Shown: positions 33,565 through 41,389, counted from the first letter of the stretch. The stretch is 41,389 bases of DNA from a candidate division Kazan bacterium RBG_13_50_9 (GCA_001772255.1 META01000003.1:183745-225133); one strand, 5' to 3'. Numbers and translations: made by a program. Notes: generated from the letters alone by a model not told the origin.

Positions 33565-33593
33565 TTGACTAATTCCAACAGATACACTATAAT
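33565..33593 (+). promoter_or_regulatory. Promoter of the 16S rRNA unit
   Basis: TTGACT and a perfect TATAAT are separated by exactly 17 bases. The expected start is near 33600, about 180 bases before mature 16S. Confidence 0.85.
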
Positions 33594-33637
33594 GCTAACT
33601 GCGAACTTAGCCTTAAATTAAAAAGGAGGAACCAAAA

Positions 33638-33671
33638 GGATTTCCACATATCGGTTTATTCCGGGAAATCC
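33638..33671 (+). repeat. Hairpin in the 16S leader
   Basis: GGATTTCC and GGAAATCC are perfect 8-base arms with an 18-base loop, placed just before the terminator in the leader. Confidence 0.7.
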
Positions 33672-33700
33672 CCAGACCGCGTGCGGTCGGGTTTTTCTTT
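33671..33700 (+). terminator. Complete intrinsic terminator inside the 16S leader
   Basis: The stem CC-A-GACCG/CGGTC-G-GG with a four-base loop is followed by TTTTTCTTT. It is 80 bases upstream of 16S. A boxA-like sequence, TGCTCATCTTC, lies further down at about 33750, suggesting that antitermination is needed to reach the rRNA. Confidence 0.75.
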
Positions 33701-33778
33701 ATAAGAGGTCTAAGGGAGGAACTTTGACAGCTAAGGTGGTGACTAAAAGTGCTCATCTTCAATTCAGTTCAAATTCTA

Positions 33779-35285
<1,507 letters not shown>

Positions 35286-35305
35286 TAGGGAGCTATCCGA
35301 ACGTT

Positions 35306-35378
35306 CGGTGGTTGGATGCTGGAAACAAGGCCAAACCTTGTCTCTGGCACCCAATCACCGAGTGTTCTAAGCTTTTTT
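35306..35378 (+). terminator. Terminator of the 16S unit
   Basis: Two 25-base arms (35306-35330 and 35336-35360) form a nearly perfect hairpin, and six T residues follow at 35373-35378. The hairpin also resembles the processing stem of pre-16S. It ends transcription before the protease gene. Confidence 0.75.
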
Positions 35379-35474
35379 CCAAGAAAGCAAAATGACCGAT
35401 CTTGCTCCATAGGGGCAAGTCAGAGCGCTTTAGTCACCATCTTAGCTGTCAAAGCAAATACGCGGGCATCGGTA

Positions 35475-35503
35475 TTGACCTTTGCCTGATTTTGTGGTAT
35501 AAT
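35475..35503 (+). promoter_or_regulatory. Promoter of the gluzincin gene
   Basis: TTGACC and TATAAT are separated by 17 bases, with an extended -10 TGG. The expected start near 35510 is two bases before the ATG of a six-codon ORF. Confidence 0.8.
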
Positions 35504-35511
35504 AAAAGATA

Positions 35512-35532
35512 ATGTTTGTGAAGATCGAATGA
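35512..35532 (+). CDS. Six-codon ORF overlapping the gluzincin start
   Basis: Codons for Met-Phe-Val-Lys-Ile-Glu end at a TGA that overlaps the next ATG as ATGA. The promoter would make this ORF leaderless and the main gene translationally coupled to it. It may simply be how ribosomes are loaded without an SD. Confidence 0.45.
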   Translation: MFVKIE

Positions 35533-37442
35533 GCGAACACAGAGACCTAAGTTTTGGACAGGAATTTGAACGGACTGAAGCAGAGCGGGAAATAAATCGG
35601 ATGGATATTTTGCATCCTACCGAGAATCTGCCGGAGTATGTTAAGTTTGCGCGAGAGCTCCGGGCAGACTTAAGAGGATTTATAGAGGCGGAAGGTTGGC
35701 CGGAGTGCCCGGAAGATATTAAGAGCGTGGATAATCTATTTTCTATCGGCCGGGCAGTAGTAGCTGAATATTGGAAACAGTCAGCCGGAATTAAATTGGC
35801 CGCTAAATGTGAACACTGGGCTGGCCAGATTACGGATAAAGATGCAGAGAGTAGAGCATCCCGCGAGCTGCTGCTGGACCCCGCTAAACTAGAGGAAGGT
35901 TTGCACATTCAGCAGGTTGGTGTATTAGAGACGATTCGGGGGACGCAGCCAGAAGCGTGGCGGACTTTAGCTATGGTGGCTTCGGAGAGGCAACTGGCAG
36001 TGCTCGCCTTGGTGCGGCATTGGGCTAAGATTGAACTAACTGATGAGCGGGTTGCCCGGTTAGGTTTTGGTCGTGCTGAACTGGAGCTTTTGTTAGACGC
36101 AGCCGGCATCTTAGGTAAATATATTGATCATGCTTATGTTAAGCAATTAGAGATTGCCGATCTGCCGGGCGGGATGAAGCGTACGCCATTAGATATTCGC
36201 CATCAGCGCAAAACTGGCGAGGAAGAGTTGAGCGGGGCAGAGTATCTATACGATTATCGGATTGTGCCGGAGGGGCAGCGCCGATCTGTAATGATTATCA
36301 AAACTTACAGCGAGATCTTTCCATTTGAATGGTCGAGAATAGTTGATAGATTACGAGCTCTAGCTGAGCGTGCCCGGCGTCTGCTATTTGAAGGGCGGCT
36401 GCCGCAATCCTATGACAGTCTGCCGGAGTATCTGGAGCATATGGCCAAGATGTACGGTTCAGACGTTATGAACCCTCAGGAATTGGAAGATGCATGGGAG
36501 GAACTCTATAAAGCAGGGACCAAGTTGGCAGAAAAGGGCTGCCCCCTAATGCTGATTGCTCAAGGGGCTACTGGTTCAGGTGAGGCAGACAAGGTAGATA
36601 TTGAACTAAGGCTCGGTCTACAGACTCCCGAGACCAAGGCAGCACAAAAACTATTCCGCCAGTTTGGCATATTGGCGCATCGACTCAATCAACAATATGC
36701 TGATAGTTTGGACGAAGAACAGGATCAGCCAAGCATTGTGCTTAACATTCAACCACTGGCCTTTGGCCCCAATGTTTATTGGATGACCCGAGGCGAGGCG
36801 GAGGAGACACAAATTTTATCGCATACCAATGCAGTAGCGGACGTGGCCTTAAATAAGGAATTGCCGCTCTTGCGGCGGCTGCAACTAGTGGGCGAAGGGG
36901 ACAGTGAATGGTATAAACAAGCCGCGGTGATGGAGACTGTATTGCATGAGCTGGGGCATGCGATTCTTCCAGCCGATGATGATGCGGTTGAGAAACGAGT
37001 AGGAAAATACAGAGACACCCTGGATGAATTCAAGGCAGAGACCATGGGGATGTGGCTGCTAGCGAGGGCATCTGAGACCAACCGTCGCATTGATAAGATC
37101 GGGAGGCATCAGTTATTGGCCAAAATGGGGACTGTTGCCGCTTATCTGACCGAAAAATCCAGTCAGGATAATAGCGATGGAGAGCCATATTATTTGGCAG
37201 GTGCTGCCCAGTTAGTGGCCCTGCTGGAGAGTGGAGCCTTAGTGGAGAGTGACGGCAGATATGTTATAGCTAACACTGCTCGAGGTATCCAAGTTCTAGC
37301 TGAGCTGGGCGACAGTGTGTTACAGCGTTTCTATGTTGATAGATTATCTACTCCAGAAGCAGTGGCAGAGTACCTTAAGGGTTTGCGGAAACTCAAGCAG
37401 GATCCGCGATTAAAGCGGTTCGCAACGGCATTGAGGGGCTAA
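35529..37442 (+). CDS. Gluzincin-type zinc metallopeptidase (M49-like?)
   Basis: The protein has 637 residues with no signal peptide or membrane helix, so it is probably cytoplasmic. The zinc motif HELGH is at residues 473-477, and a candidate third ligand, Glu504, lies in EFKAETMGMWLL. This arrangement, with a glutamate 27 residues downstream inside an Ala-Glu-x-x-Gly helix, recalls dipeptidyl-peptidase III (M49). The N-terminal 450 residues are helical and unrecognised. It has its own promoter and appears monocistronic. The catalytic type is likely; the family is a guess. Confidence 0.6.
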   Translation: MSEHRDLSFGQEFERTEAEREINRMDILHPTENLPEYVKFARELRADLRGFIEAEGWPECPEDIKSVDNLFSIGRAVVAEYWKQSAGIKLAAKCEHWAGQITDKDAESRASRELLLDPAKLEEGLHIQQVGVLETIRGTQPEAWRTLAMVASERQLAVLALVRHWAKIELTDERVARLGFGRAELELLLDAAGILGKYIDHAYVKQLEIADLPGGMKRTPLDIRHQRKTGEEELSGAEYLYDYRIVPEGQRRSVMIIKTYSEIFPFEWSRIVDRLRALAERARRLLFEGRLPQSYDSLPEYLEHMAKMYGSDVMNPQELEDAWEELYKAGTKLAEKGCPLMLIAQGATGSGEADKVDIELRLGLQTPETKAAQKLFRQFGILAHRLNQQYADSLDEEQDQPSIVLNIQPLAFGPNVYWMTRGEAEETQILSHTNAVADVALNKELPLLRRLQLVGEGDSEWYKQAAVMETVLHELGHAILPADDDAVEKRVGKYRDTLDEFKAETMGMWLLARASETNRRIDKIGRHQLLAKMGTVAAYLTEKSSQDNSDGEPYYLAGAAQLVALLESGALVESDGRYVIANTARGIQVLAELGDSVLQRFYVDRLSTPEAVAEYLKGLRKLKQDPRLKRFATALRG

Positions 37443-37454
37443 GTTTTAGGTAAG

Positions 37455-37537
37455 CCTGCGCTTCGCCCTACGAGCTACGCAGGGCAACCTTCACCTTGTT
37501 TAATATAATAAGCCACAAATAAAGTGGCGAAGGTTGG
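37455..37537. repeat. Structured repeat R1, copy 2, at a tRNA-fragment 3' end
   Basis: GAGCTACGCAGGGCAACCTTC repeats the 13889 sequence with two changes. CAACCTTC (37485-37492) pairs with GAAGGTTG (37529-37536); the change from G to A in one arm is matched by C to T in the other relative to copy 1. A GCCAC/GTGGC hairpin lies inside. Confidence 0.7.
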
Positions 37538-37561
37538 TGGACCCGGGGAGATTCGAACCCC
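37535..37561 (-). pseudogene. tRNA 3' fragment (T-arm and acceptor)
   Basis: On the minus strand the sequence reads GGGG-TTCGAAT-CTCCC, then CGGGTCC, discriminator A and CCA. The 5' half (acceptor GGACCCG, D-arm, anticodon) is absent. Repeat E copy 2 begins inside the T-stem. Confidence 0.75.
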
Positions 37562-37629
37562 AGTAGTAGAAATGTCGGATTTGTCTTGGCCGACAAATCA
37601 GCGATGATTTCACTATGGGGCAGGCTGCC
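37558..37629. repeat. Structured repeat E, copy 2
   Basis: The core 37558-37620 (63 bases) starts CCCCA and ends TGGGG. Compared with copy 1, the outer stem has A-T instead of G-C, and the inner hairpin is GATTTGTC/GACAAATC instead of GATTTGCC/GGCAAATC. The paired changes keep both stems. GCAG-G-CTGC follows where copy 1 has GCAA-G-TTGC. Confidence 0.85.
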
Positions 37630-37660
37630 GACCTCCTGATTGTCCCGAATAAAATTGGGG

Positions 37661-37737
37661 TGGTGGAGCATATCGGATTCGAACCGATGACCTTCTGATT
37701 GCAAATCAGACGCTCTAACCAGCTGAGCTAATGCCCC
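37661..37737 (-). tRNA. tRNA-Ala (anticodon TGC)
   Basis: The acceptor is GGGGCAT/ATGCTCC with one G-U pair, the anticodon stem is TCTGA/TCAGA and the loop TTTGCAA reads GCA codons. The T-arm contains GGTTCGAATCC. CCA is encoded. Confidence 0.96.
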
Positions 37738-37801
37738 AATTTTTAACGGGATGGACGCCCCCCAGGCGTTCTGCTCCCCACTAGTCGGTGGATGAACCCC
37801 A

Positions 37802-37860
37802 CCCGACTGAACGACTGGTCCCTGCCCGACTAATGATTGTTCAGGCGGGGTTCGGGCAGG
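37802..37860. repeat. Hairpin repeat sharing CCCGACTGAACGAC with 39091
   Basis: CCCGACTGAACGAC occurs here and inside the hairpin at 39087-39122. CTGCCCGA/TTCGGGCAG forms a further stem. No gene lies in the 136 bases between tRNA-Ala and the next CDS. Confidence 0.6.
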
Positions 37861-37873
37861 TACGGGCCCAGTT

Positions 37874-38089
37874 TTAAATAAATGGCAGGGGTAGCCAGCC
37901 AAAGCCGATAAGAAAACCCAAGATGATGGCAATAAAACCGAACAAGAGATGAGCGGTATAGGTACCTCCTGGGCCTAAATATTGCTCCGCCCAACCAATG
38001 CGTAGGTTAATTACCTCAGTGATCTTGCGGTGGTAGATGATGTACAGCGTGCCACCAAAGACGCCCAATATAAAAAAGAAGAATCTCAT
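37874..38089 (-). CDS. Small membrane protein, two helices, unknown
   Basis: The protein has 71 residues. Helices lie at about residues 2-18 (FFFFILGVFGGTLYIIY) and 46-68 (LLFGFIAIILGFLIGFGWL), with a charged loop between them. No family recognised. It follows the 156-residue gene on the same strand by ten bases, so the two form a likely pair. Confidence 0.55.
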   Translation of the reverse strand: MRFFFFILGVFGGTLYIIYHRKITEVINLRIGWAEQYLGPGGTYTAHLLFGFIAIILGFLIGFGWLPLPFI

Positions 38090-38099
38090 GTCACTTGCT

Positions 38100-38570
38100 T
38101 TACTTGCTCTCCTGGCACATTTCGGTTATTTGTACTTGCAGCTCATGTTTCTTGACCTGTGCGGCTTCTTTTTCCCGTTGCCAAAATAGCGTGTCTTCTT
38201 CAAACTCCGGGCTCCTTACTTTACCAATACCAGTTTCTTGCTTATGTTTGCTCTGGGCCATTTGGGCGTCTGAGTAACGGATGCGGCAATCAACAGCTTT
38301 TAAAATAATTCGCTTTGCATCGATGGGCTTCAGATGTCGGAATAGACCGCTACTTTCCCGTTCGAGAAGCTCCAAGGTGGGATATAAGCCTTCTTCAACC
38401 AAGAGGTTAATTAGATTTACTTGTTCAGTGAAATCAGGTTCTTTCTCTCCCTCTTCCTCGGGCTCGGTTGGCTTAATGCTCTGCTCTCCCGGGATAACTT
38501 CAAGTGGCGCTGCTTCTCCTGAGCCTTGTTCTGCCCCCATCAGATTGCTGTCTAAAAAACTTTTTTCCAT
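38100..38570 (-). CDS. Acidic coiled-coil-like protein, unknown
   Basis: The protein has 156 residues. The first 50 are disordered and acidic (PTEPEEEGEKEPDF). A helical central part (VNLINLLVEEGLYPTLELLERE) and a Glu/Lys/Gln-rich C-terminal helix follow. There is no signal, membrane segment or catalytic motif. Its ATG lies just upstream of the broken tRNA region. I do not recognise it. Confidence 0.5.
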   Translation of the reverse strand: MEKSFLDSNLMGAEQGSGEAAPLEVIPGEQSIKPTEPEEEGEKEPDFTEQVNLINLLVEEGLYPTLELLERESSGLFRHLKPIDAKRIILKAVDCRIRYSDAQMAQSKHKQETGIGKVRSPEFEEDTLFWQREKEAAQVKKHELQVQITEMCQESK

Positions 38571-38575
38571 CTTTT

Positions 38576-38624
38576 TGGTGGGCGCACCTGGATTCGAACC
38601 AGGGACCTCAGTCTTACTGCGCCC
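38576..38624 (-). pseudogene. tRNA remnant without D and anticodon arms
   Basis: On the minus strand, GGGCGCA is joined to GTAAGACTGAGGTC, a perfect T-arm CCTGG-TTCGAAT-CCAGG, TGCGCCC, A and CCA. The acceptor stem is perfect, but there is no D-arm or anticodon loop. The 3' 30 bases up to the T-arm equal those of the neighbouring tRNA-Ile. Confidence 0.7.
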
Positions 38625-38738
38625 TGAACTGAAATTTGGTGGGCATGCCTGGATTCGAACCAGGGACCTCAGTCTTATCAGGACTGCGCTCTAACCAACT
38701 GAGCTACATGCCCAAAATTTCAAATTTCTAGTTCAGGG
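38622..38738. repeat. Inverted repeats flanking tRNA-Ile
   Basis: CCCTGAACTGAAATTT (38622-38637) is the complement of AAATTTCTAGTTCAGGG (38722-38738), with one bulged base. The intact tRNA-Ile lies exactly between them. Confidence 0.75.
38637..38713 (-). tRNA. tRNA-Ile (anticodon GAT)
   Basis: The acceptor is GGGCATG/CATGCCC, and the anticodon stem is CAGTC/GACTG with loop CTGATAA. The T-arm is CCTGG-TTCGAAT-CCAGG. CCA is encoded. It lies inside the inverted repeats and between the two halves of a different tRNA. Confidence 0.96.
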
Positions 38739-38744
38739 TCAGGA

Positions 38745-38786
38745 CCCCGGTAGCAGATTCTGCTGTGCGGCAGAATCGTTACGGGG
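38745..38786. repeat. Shorter repeat E-like hairpin in a split tRNA
   Basis: The element starts CCCCG and ends CGGGG, with the inner stem GATTCTGC/GCAGAATC. The plan (CCCC ends, nested hairpin) and its GGTAGCAGA and TTACGGGGCA borders are like those of repeat E. It is 42 bases long. Confidence 0.65.
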
Positions 38787-38821
38787 CACCGCTGCGCTCT
38801 AACCAGCTGAGCTATGCGCCC
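38787..38821 (-). pseudogene. tRNA 5' half (acceptor and D-arm)
   Basis: GGGCGCATAGCTCAGCTGG continues as TTAGAGCGCAG on the minus strand, a normal acceptor strand and D-arm, then breaks off into the repeat at 38786. Its acceptor GGGCGCA is complementary to TGCGCCC of the remnant at 38576, so the two may be halves of one former tRNA. Confidence 0.7.
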
Positions 38822-39060
38822 GGGATTATTGTCTTGAGGTATCTGCGTCCCGCTGCCGACTTAAGATACAGTTCTCTTCTTCTGGCAGTTACGGGGTTAT
38901 CGTACTGTTCCGTGTGGAGTACTTGCAAGCGGTGCATGCGACAAGTTGTTTTGGTTGTCCCTCGTCCGTGCTCTTGGAGGCGGCGACAGAGGTTGTTAGT
39001 CATACCTTTATAGAGCATGCCATTGTCGCTTCGAAGGATATAGACAGTGTAGGTATTCAC
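38812..39060 (-). CDS. GIY-YIG nuclease-domain protein
   Basis: The protein has 82 residues, a single GIY-YIG domain: YTVYILRSDNGMLYKGMTNNLCRRLQEH carries the YVYIL and YKGMT strands and the catalytic Arg, and the C-terminal Glu lies in ARRRELYLK. The GTG start follows AAGGAGGGG by eight bases. Such small domains cut DNA in repair or mobile contexts. The last codons and the TAG stop lie within the tRNA 5' half, so the C-terminus is encoded by tRNA-derived DNA. Confidence 0.85.
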   Translation of the reverse strand: MNTYTVYILRSDNGMLYKGMTNNLCRRLQEHGRGTTKTTCRMHRLQVLHTEQYDNPVTARRRELYLKSAAGRRYLKTIIPGA

Positions 39061-39086
39061 CGAACCCCTCCTTTCTGGGACTGAGC

Positions 39087-39122
39087 CCCGCCCGACTGAA
39101 CGACCTTAGTCGTTCGGGCGGG
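39087..39122. repeat. Two-part hairpin upstream of the GIY-YIG gene
   Basis: CCCGCCC pairs with GGGCGGG, and GAACGAC pairs with GTCGTTC, with a four-base internal bulge and loop CTTA. It shares CCCGACTGAACGAC with 37802. Confidence 0.7.
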
Positions 39123-39180
39123 TATGCGCCCCCCGGTGAGTAGCGGTTTACACCTCGTAAAATATCAGCTTCAGGGGGTT

Positions 39181-39213
39181 TTGACAATCCAGAAGCAGGT
39201 CTTTTGGTAAAAT
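39181..39213 (+). promoter_or_regulatory. recO promoter candidate
   Basis: TAAAAT (39208-39213) with extended TGG is well placed, but TTGACA (39181-39186) is 21 bases away, longer than ideal. The start near 39220 coincides with the recO ATG, a leaderless arrangement. Confidence 0.55.
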
Positions 39214-39219
39214 GATATC

Positions 39220-39945
39220 ATGGCCATTATCAAGACCAAGGGGATTATCATCAAGCGGGTTAACTTAAGTGAGGCAGACAAGATCCTCACTATTCTAACT
39301 GCCGATCGGGGGAAGATCCGGGTGGTAGCCAGAGGGGTAAGGAAACCCAAAGCCAAGCTGGGCGGATTCTTGGAGATGTTCCGATACAATGAATATCTGC
39401 TGGCGGAAGGTCGGAACTTAGATTTAGTAGCTGGCGCCTATACCATTGATAATCTGGTTAGTATTGGCCAGAGTTTGCGTAGCGTAGCCACTGCTTATTA
39501 CATTGCTGAGACGGTGGATAAGTTGATAGAAGAGACCCAGGAGGCCAGCAAGACATTTGAAATAGTTTATCGATCGCTCAAGGCGATTAGCCAAAGCGGG
39601 GACCTAGATGCGATCAAGGGTTGGTTTGAAATAAATCTGTTGGCTAGTTTAGGTTTTAGGCCAGAATTAAATCGTTGTGTGGAGTGTCGAGCTCCGTTAG
39701 AAGAGGGGTGGTTTAGTTTTGAACTGGGCGGGATCTTGGATGCCCAACATCGCAATAGTGATCTGGCCGCGTTGCCGGTTAGCGCTGTGGAGCTGCTGGA
39801 GTTGCGCGCAATCGGGGGGAATATTCCCAAACAGGTATCGCCAAAGATTGCCCAGATTGGTGCTGGGTTTATGGAGCAGATCGTTGATCGGAACCTCAAA
39901 TCCAAAGAATTTTTAGCGGAAGTGACCTCCGGATTTTTGGAATAA
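39220..39945 (+). CDS. recO: DNA repair protein RecO
   Basis: The protein has 241 residues. The N-terminal OB fold begins with TKGIIIKRVNLSEADKILTILTADRGKI and includes the family block VARGVRKPKAKLGGFLEMF. The C-terminal helical part carries one CxxC (CVECRAPL), the remains of a zinc site. RecO loads RecA with RecR. It has a leaderless start at 39220. The genes on both sides are separated by intergenic repeats, so it appears monocistronic. Confidence 0.92.
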   Translation: MAIIKTKGIIIKRVNLSEADKILTILTADRGKIRVVARGVRKPKAKLGGFLEMFRYNEYLLAEGRNLDLVAGAYTIDNLVSIGQSLRSVATAYYIAETVDKLIEETQEASKTFEIVYRSLKAISQSGDLDAIKGWFEINLLASLGFRPELNRCVECRAPLEEGWFSFELGGILDAQHRNSDLAALPVSAVELLELRAIGGNIPKQVSPKIAQIGAGFMEQIVDRNLKSKEFLAEVTSGFLE

Positions 39946-39968
39946 TTGTTGGTCGTGCCAACCTCGTC

Positions 39969-39984
39969 TCCGCCAGCTGGCGGA
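39969..39984. repeat. Dispersed palindrome, copy C
   Basis: This is the same 16 bases as copies A and B (TCCGCCAGCTGGCGGA). It lies 24 bases after recO, and a TCATTGCGAG-type repeat (ATTGC/GCAAT arms) follows at about 40000. Confidence 0.9.
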
Positions 39985-40137
39985 CTGACCCACAACTCGT
40001 CATTGCGAGCGACAGCGTGGCAATCTTTGCCTCGTCATTCTGGCTTGTCCAGAATCTTACAATTATCTTTTCGCTACCACTTTGCTCGTCCAAAGTGGTA
40101 GCACCGAAAGGACGGCCAGTCGTCGGGGCTATTCAAT

Positions 40138-40229
40138 GGCTAAATCCGTGGGCGCTCTCGCTGAACTCGTCGTCCGTCAGCTGACGGACTCCTCAGACAA
40201 CAGCTCCACCCAACCCGGATTTAGCTCAT
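40138..40229. repeat. Composite inverted repeat containing palindrome copy D
   Basis: GCTAAATCCG (40138-40147) and CGGATTTAGC (40219-40228) are perfect arms about 70 bases apart. Between them TCCGTCAGCTGACGGA (40173-40188) differs from the other palindromes by one change in each arm that preserve pairing. Confidence 0.75.
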
Positions 40230-40240
40230 TTCAGTACGCC

Positions 40241-40267
40241 CCTCCTCCAATGGCGGGGGAGGGGCTG
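40241..40267 (+). terminator. GC-rich hairpin between recO and the last gene
   Basis: CCCCTCCTCC and GGGGGAGGGG form a strong stem with a short loop. There is no T-run, so a terminator is likely but not certain. No gene is seen in the 497 bases from recO to 40443. Confidence 0.45.
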
Positions 40268-40304
40268 CTATAGGAGAAAAACAGGTCTGGGAGCGAGAAA
40301 ACTA

Positions 40305-40333
40305 TTGACTGGGAGCGGGTTTTGTGCTACGTT
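40305..40333 (+). promoter_or_regulatory. Promoter candidate for the right-end gene
   Basis: TTGACT is followed after 17 bases by TACGTT with an extended TGC. The -10 box is poor. It would start the transcript near 40340, just at the folded leader. Confidence 0.45.
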
Positions 40334-40336
40334 TAG

Positions 40337-40418
40337 GGTGTAAGCGTCTGTGCTTATACAACGCTGAGGAGGCGGTTTAACCCGCAAGTTCCGGTGAACC
40401 GGAAAGCCTCGCAGACAG
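40337..40418 (+). promoter_or_regulatory. Folded 5' leader, riboswitch-like
   Basis: Hairpin A: GTGTAAGC/GCTTATAC with loop GTCTGT. Hairpin P2: GCGG-TTTAAC-CCGC. Hairpin P3: TTCCGG-TGAA-CCGGAA. GAGG/CCTC joins P2 and P3, and the downstream CAGAC can pair with the loop GTCTG of hairpin A, forming either a pseudoknot or an alternative stem. The ribosome site GGAG is about 15 bases later. No known riboswitch class was recognised. Confidence 0.5.
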
Positions 40419-40442
40419 TTGGTTATCATAAAGGAGATTTCA

Positions 40443-41333
40443 ATGCAGAAGTCGATTAGTGCGGCCCAGATCAAGCAGATCTTGGGTTTTGGGAGTGATG
40501 TACTGAAGGCGATCGGGTTTGGTTTCAGCCAGGTCCAGGCCTTCATTAGTGATTCGGCCCGCGTGGCGAAGTTCAAGGAAGGGCTGACCGCTCTTCTGGA
40601 GGAGGCCATCGCGCTGAATCCGTTCAGCAAGGAACGGGTCAAGCAGGCCTGGTTTTACCCGAAGAACTGGCAGGCCAAAGGCGTAGCCGAACAGGTCATT
40701 AAGCTTGCGACTCTGTTTCCTGGCATTGACCTATCACAGGTCGAGATGCTAGTTGCTAAGCTGGTGGCCCAGAAGCTAGCTGATGGCGTCGCTATCCTGC
40801 CCAAGCTGTCGTTCCTCGCCAAGCTCTGGAACATTGCCGACCCGTATGGTGGGGGCTATGGCCCCATCTGCGAGAAGCTATTCGAACTGATCGCCGCAAG
40901 TCGTTCTTTCCACAACTACCGAACGGGTCAGATGAACGAGCAGCACATCCGCATTATGGAAGATGTCCGGGAGCAGCTAAAGAAGCTGGAAGCCGAGACC
41001 CTTGGCGATGTGCTAGTGCTGTCCTTCAACTTCGGCAACCTCTACGCTGGCTTCAGTCCCCGCAACGCCCGCTTCGAGGCGTTGAACAATAATCAGTTTC
41101 CGCTGATTGCTGCGCAGGTGGCTTGCCTCTTGTTGACGATGCCCGACAGGCTTACCGCTTGGGAGCAGCTCTTTATTGACTGCTCTGGCGATGAGTGGGA
41201 CTGGGACGCCGGCGGCGGCTGGACGCGCTCTGTGTGCTTCGGCTTCGACGGCGGCAAGCTTCTGTTCGACAACAGGTACGCTGACTACGCCAATGACTTC
41301 TTTGGTTCTGCGGTGGCTTTTCTCGGAGTGTAG
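40443..41333 (+). CDS. Orphan protein of unknown function
   Basis: The start at 40443 (MQKSISAAQIKQILGF) has GGAG eight bases upstream; the frame could begin 24 bases earlier, but that lies inside the leader. The protein has 296 residues with no signal or membrane helices. A helical N-terminal half (SQVEMLVAKLVAQKLADGVAILPKL) precedes an aromatic-rich C-terminal part with CSGDEWDWDAGGGWTRSVCFGFDGGKLLFDNRY. Its codon use looks more GC-rich than that of its neighbours, which may mark transfer or strong expression. No domain recognised. Confidence 0.65.
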   Translation: MQKSISAAQIKQILGFGSDVLKAIGFGFSQVQAFISDSARVAKFKEGLTALLEEAIALNPFSKERVKQAWFYPKNWQAKGVAEQVIKLATLFPGIDLSQVEMLVAKLVAQKLADGVAILPKLSFLAKLWNIADPYGGGYGPICEKLFELIAASRSFHNYRTGQMNEQHIRIMEDVREQLKKLEAETLGDVLVLSFNFGNLYAGFSPRNARFEALNNNQFPLIAAQVACLLLTMPDRLTAWEQLFIDCSGDEWDWDAGGGWTRSVCFGFDGGKLLFDNRYADYANDFFGSAVAFLGV

Positions 41334-41389
41334 CGGCTTGGGGGTTGGCCCTTTGCGACTCTTGTGATTTGCGTTCGTTTTGCGGCGGG

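Overview
The window reads as a chromosomal segment of a small-genome bacterium, most likely a member of the Candidate Phyla Radiation (Patescibacteria). The evidence is indirect. Housekeeping genes are packed with tiny gaps or overlaps, several proteins are shortened or rearranged family members (HrcA of 233 residues, TilS of 330), and a single 16S rRNA gene stands alone. Several promoters sit so close to the start codon that the mRNA would be leaderless or nearly so. tRNA genes are scattered singly among hairpin repeats. The 16S gene has one changed base in the usually invariant 515 region, and one in the 27F region. I cannot assign a phylum without an alignment.

Layout. 1-863: the end of a PIN/TRAM protein and a 3-methyladenine DNA glycosylase. 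909-4074: two tandem anchored surface proteins built from Ig-like domains. 4071-7078 (minus): the operon rpsF-ssb-rpsR-efp-ychF, with promoter and leader hairpin. 7453-11389: tRNA-Ser, a HAD nucleotidase-like gene, dnaG and a sigma factor with a histone-like basic N-terminus. 11417-14050: tRNA-Asn, small membrane proteins, a FtsB/DivIC protein and three CAT-anticodon tRNAs. 14202-19511: the operon tilS-ftsH-murJ-EamA transporter. 19594-21066: a small membrane protein, a fourth CAT tRNA, an unexplained 163-nt tRNA-like RNA, a structured intergenic region and a zinc-ribbon protein. 21255-23660: lepA and a membrane protein. 23829-29669: a CIRCE-controlled hrcA-grpE-dnaK-(two secreted paralogs)-dnaJ operon. 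29747-32591: membrane proteins, a processive glycosyltransferase and a thioredoxin-like protein. 32588-33553: a hotdog-like protein divergent from 16S. 33565-35378: the 16S unit with its own promoter, a terminator inside the leader and a terminator after the gene. 35512-37442: a gluzincin-type protease behind a six-codon ORF. 37443-39060: tRNA-Ala, tRNA-Ile, broken tRNAs, hairpin repeats and a GIY-YIG protein. 39220-39945: recO. 40305-41333: an orphan protein behind a folded 5' leader.

How it works together. Most genes serve information processing (replication priming, transcription, translation factors, tRNA modification) and protein quality control (the DnaK system, FtsH). Cell-envelope genes (MurJ, FtsB/DivIC-like protein, glycosyltransferase, Ig-like surface proteins) form a second theme. 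The most unusual content is non-coding. Several families of short palindromic repeats show paired base changes that keep their stems, and they repeatedly abut or interrupt tRNA pieces. There is also a 163-nt tRNA-like RNA, a complete terminator inside the 16S leader, and a riboswitch-like 5' leader ahead of an unrecognised gene at the right end. I saw no CRISPR array, transposase, phage gene cluster or classic defence system.
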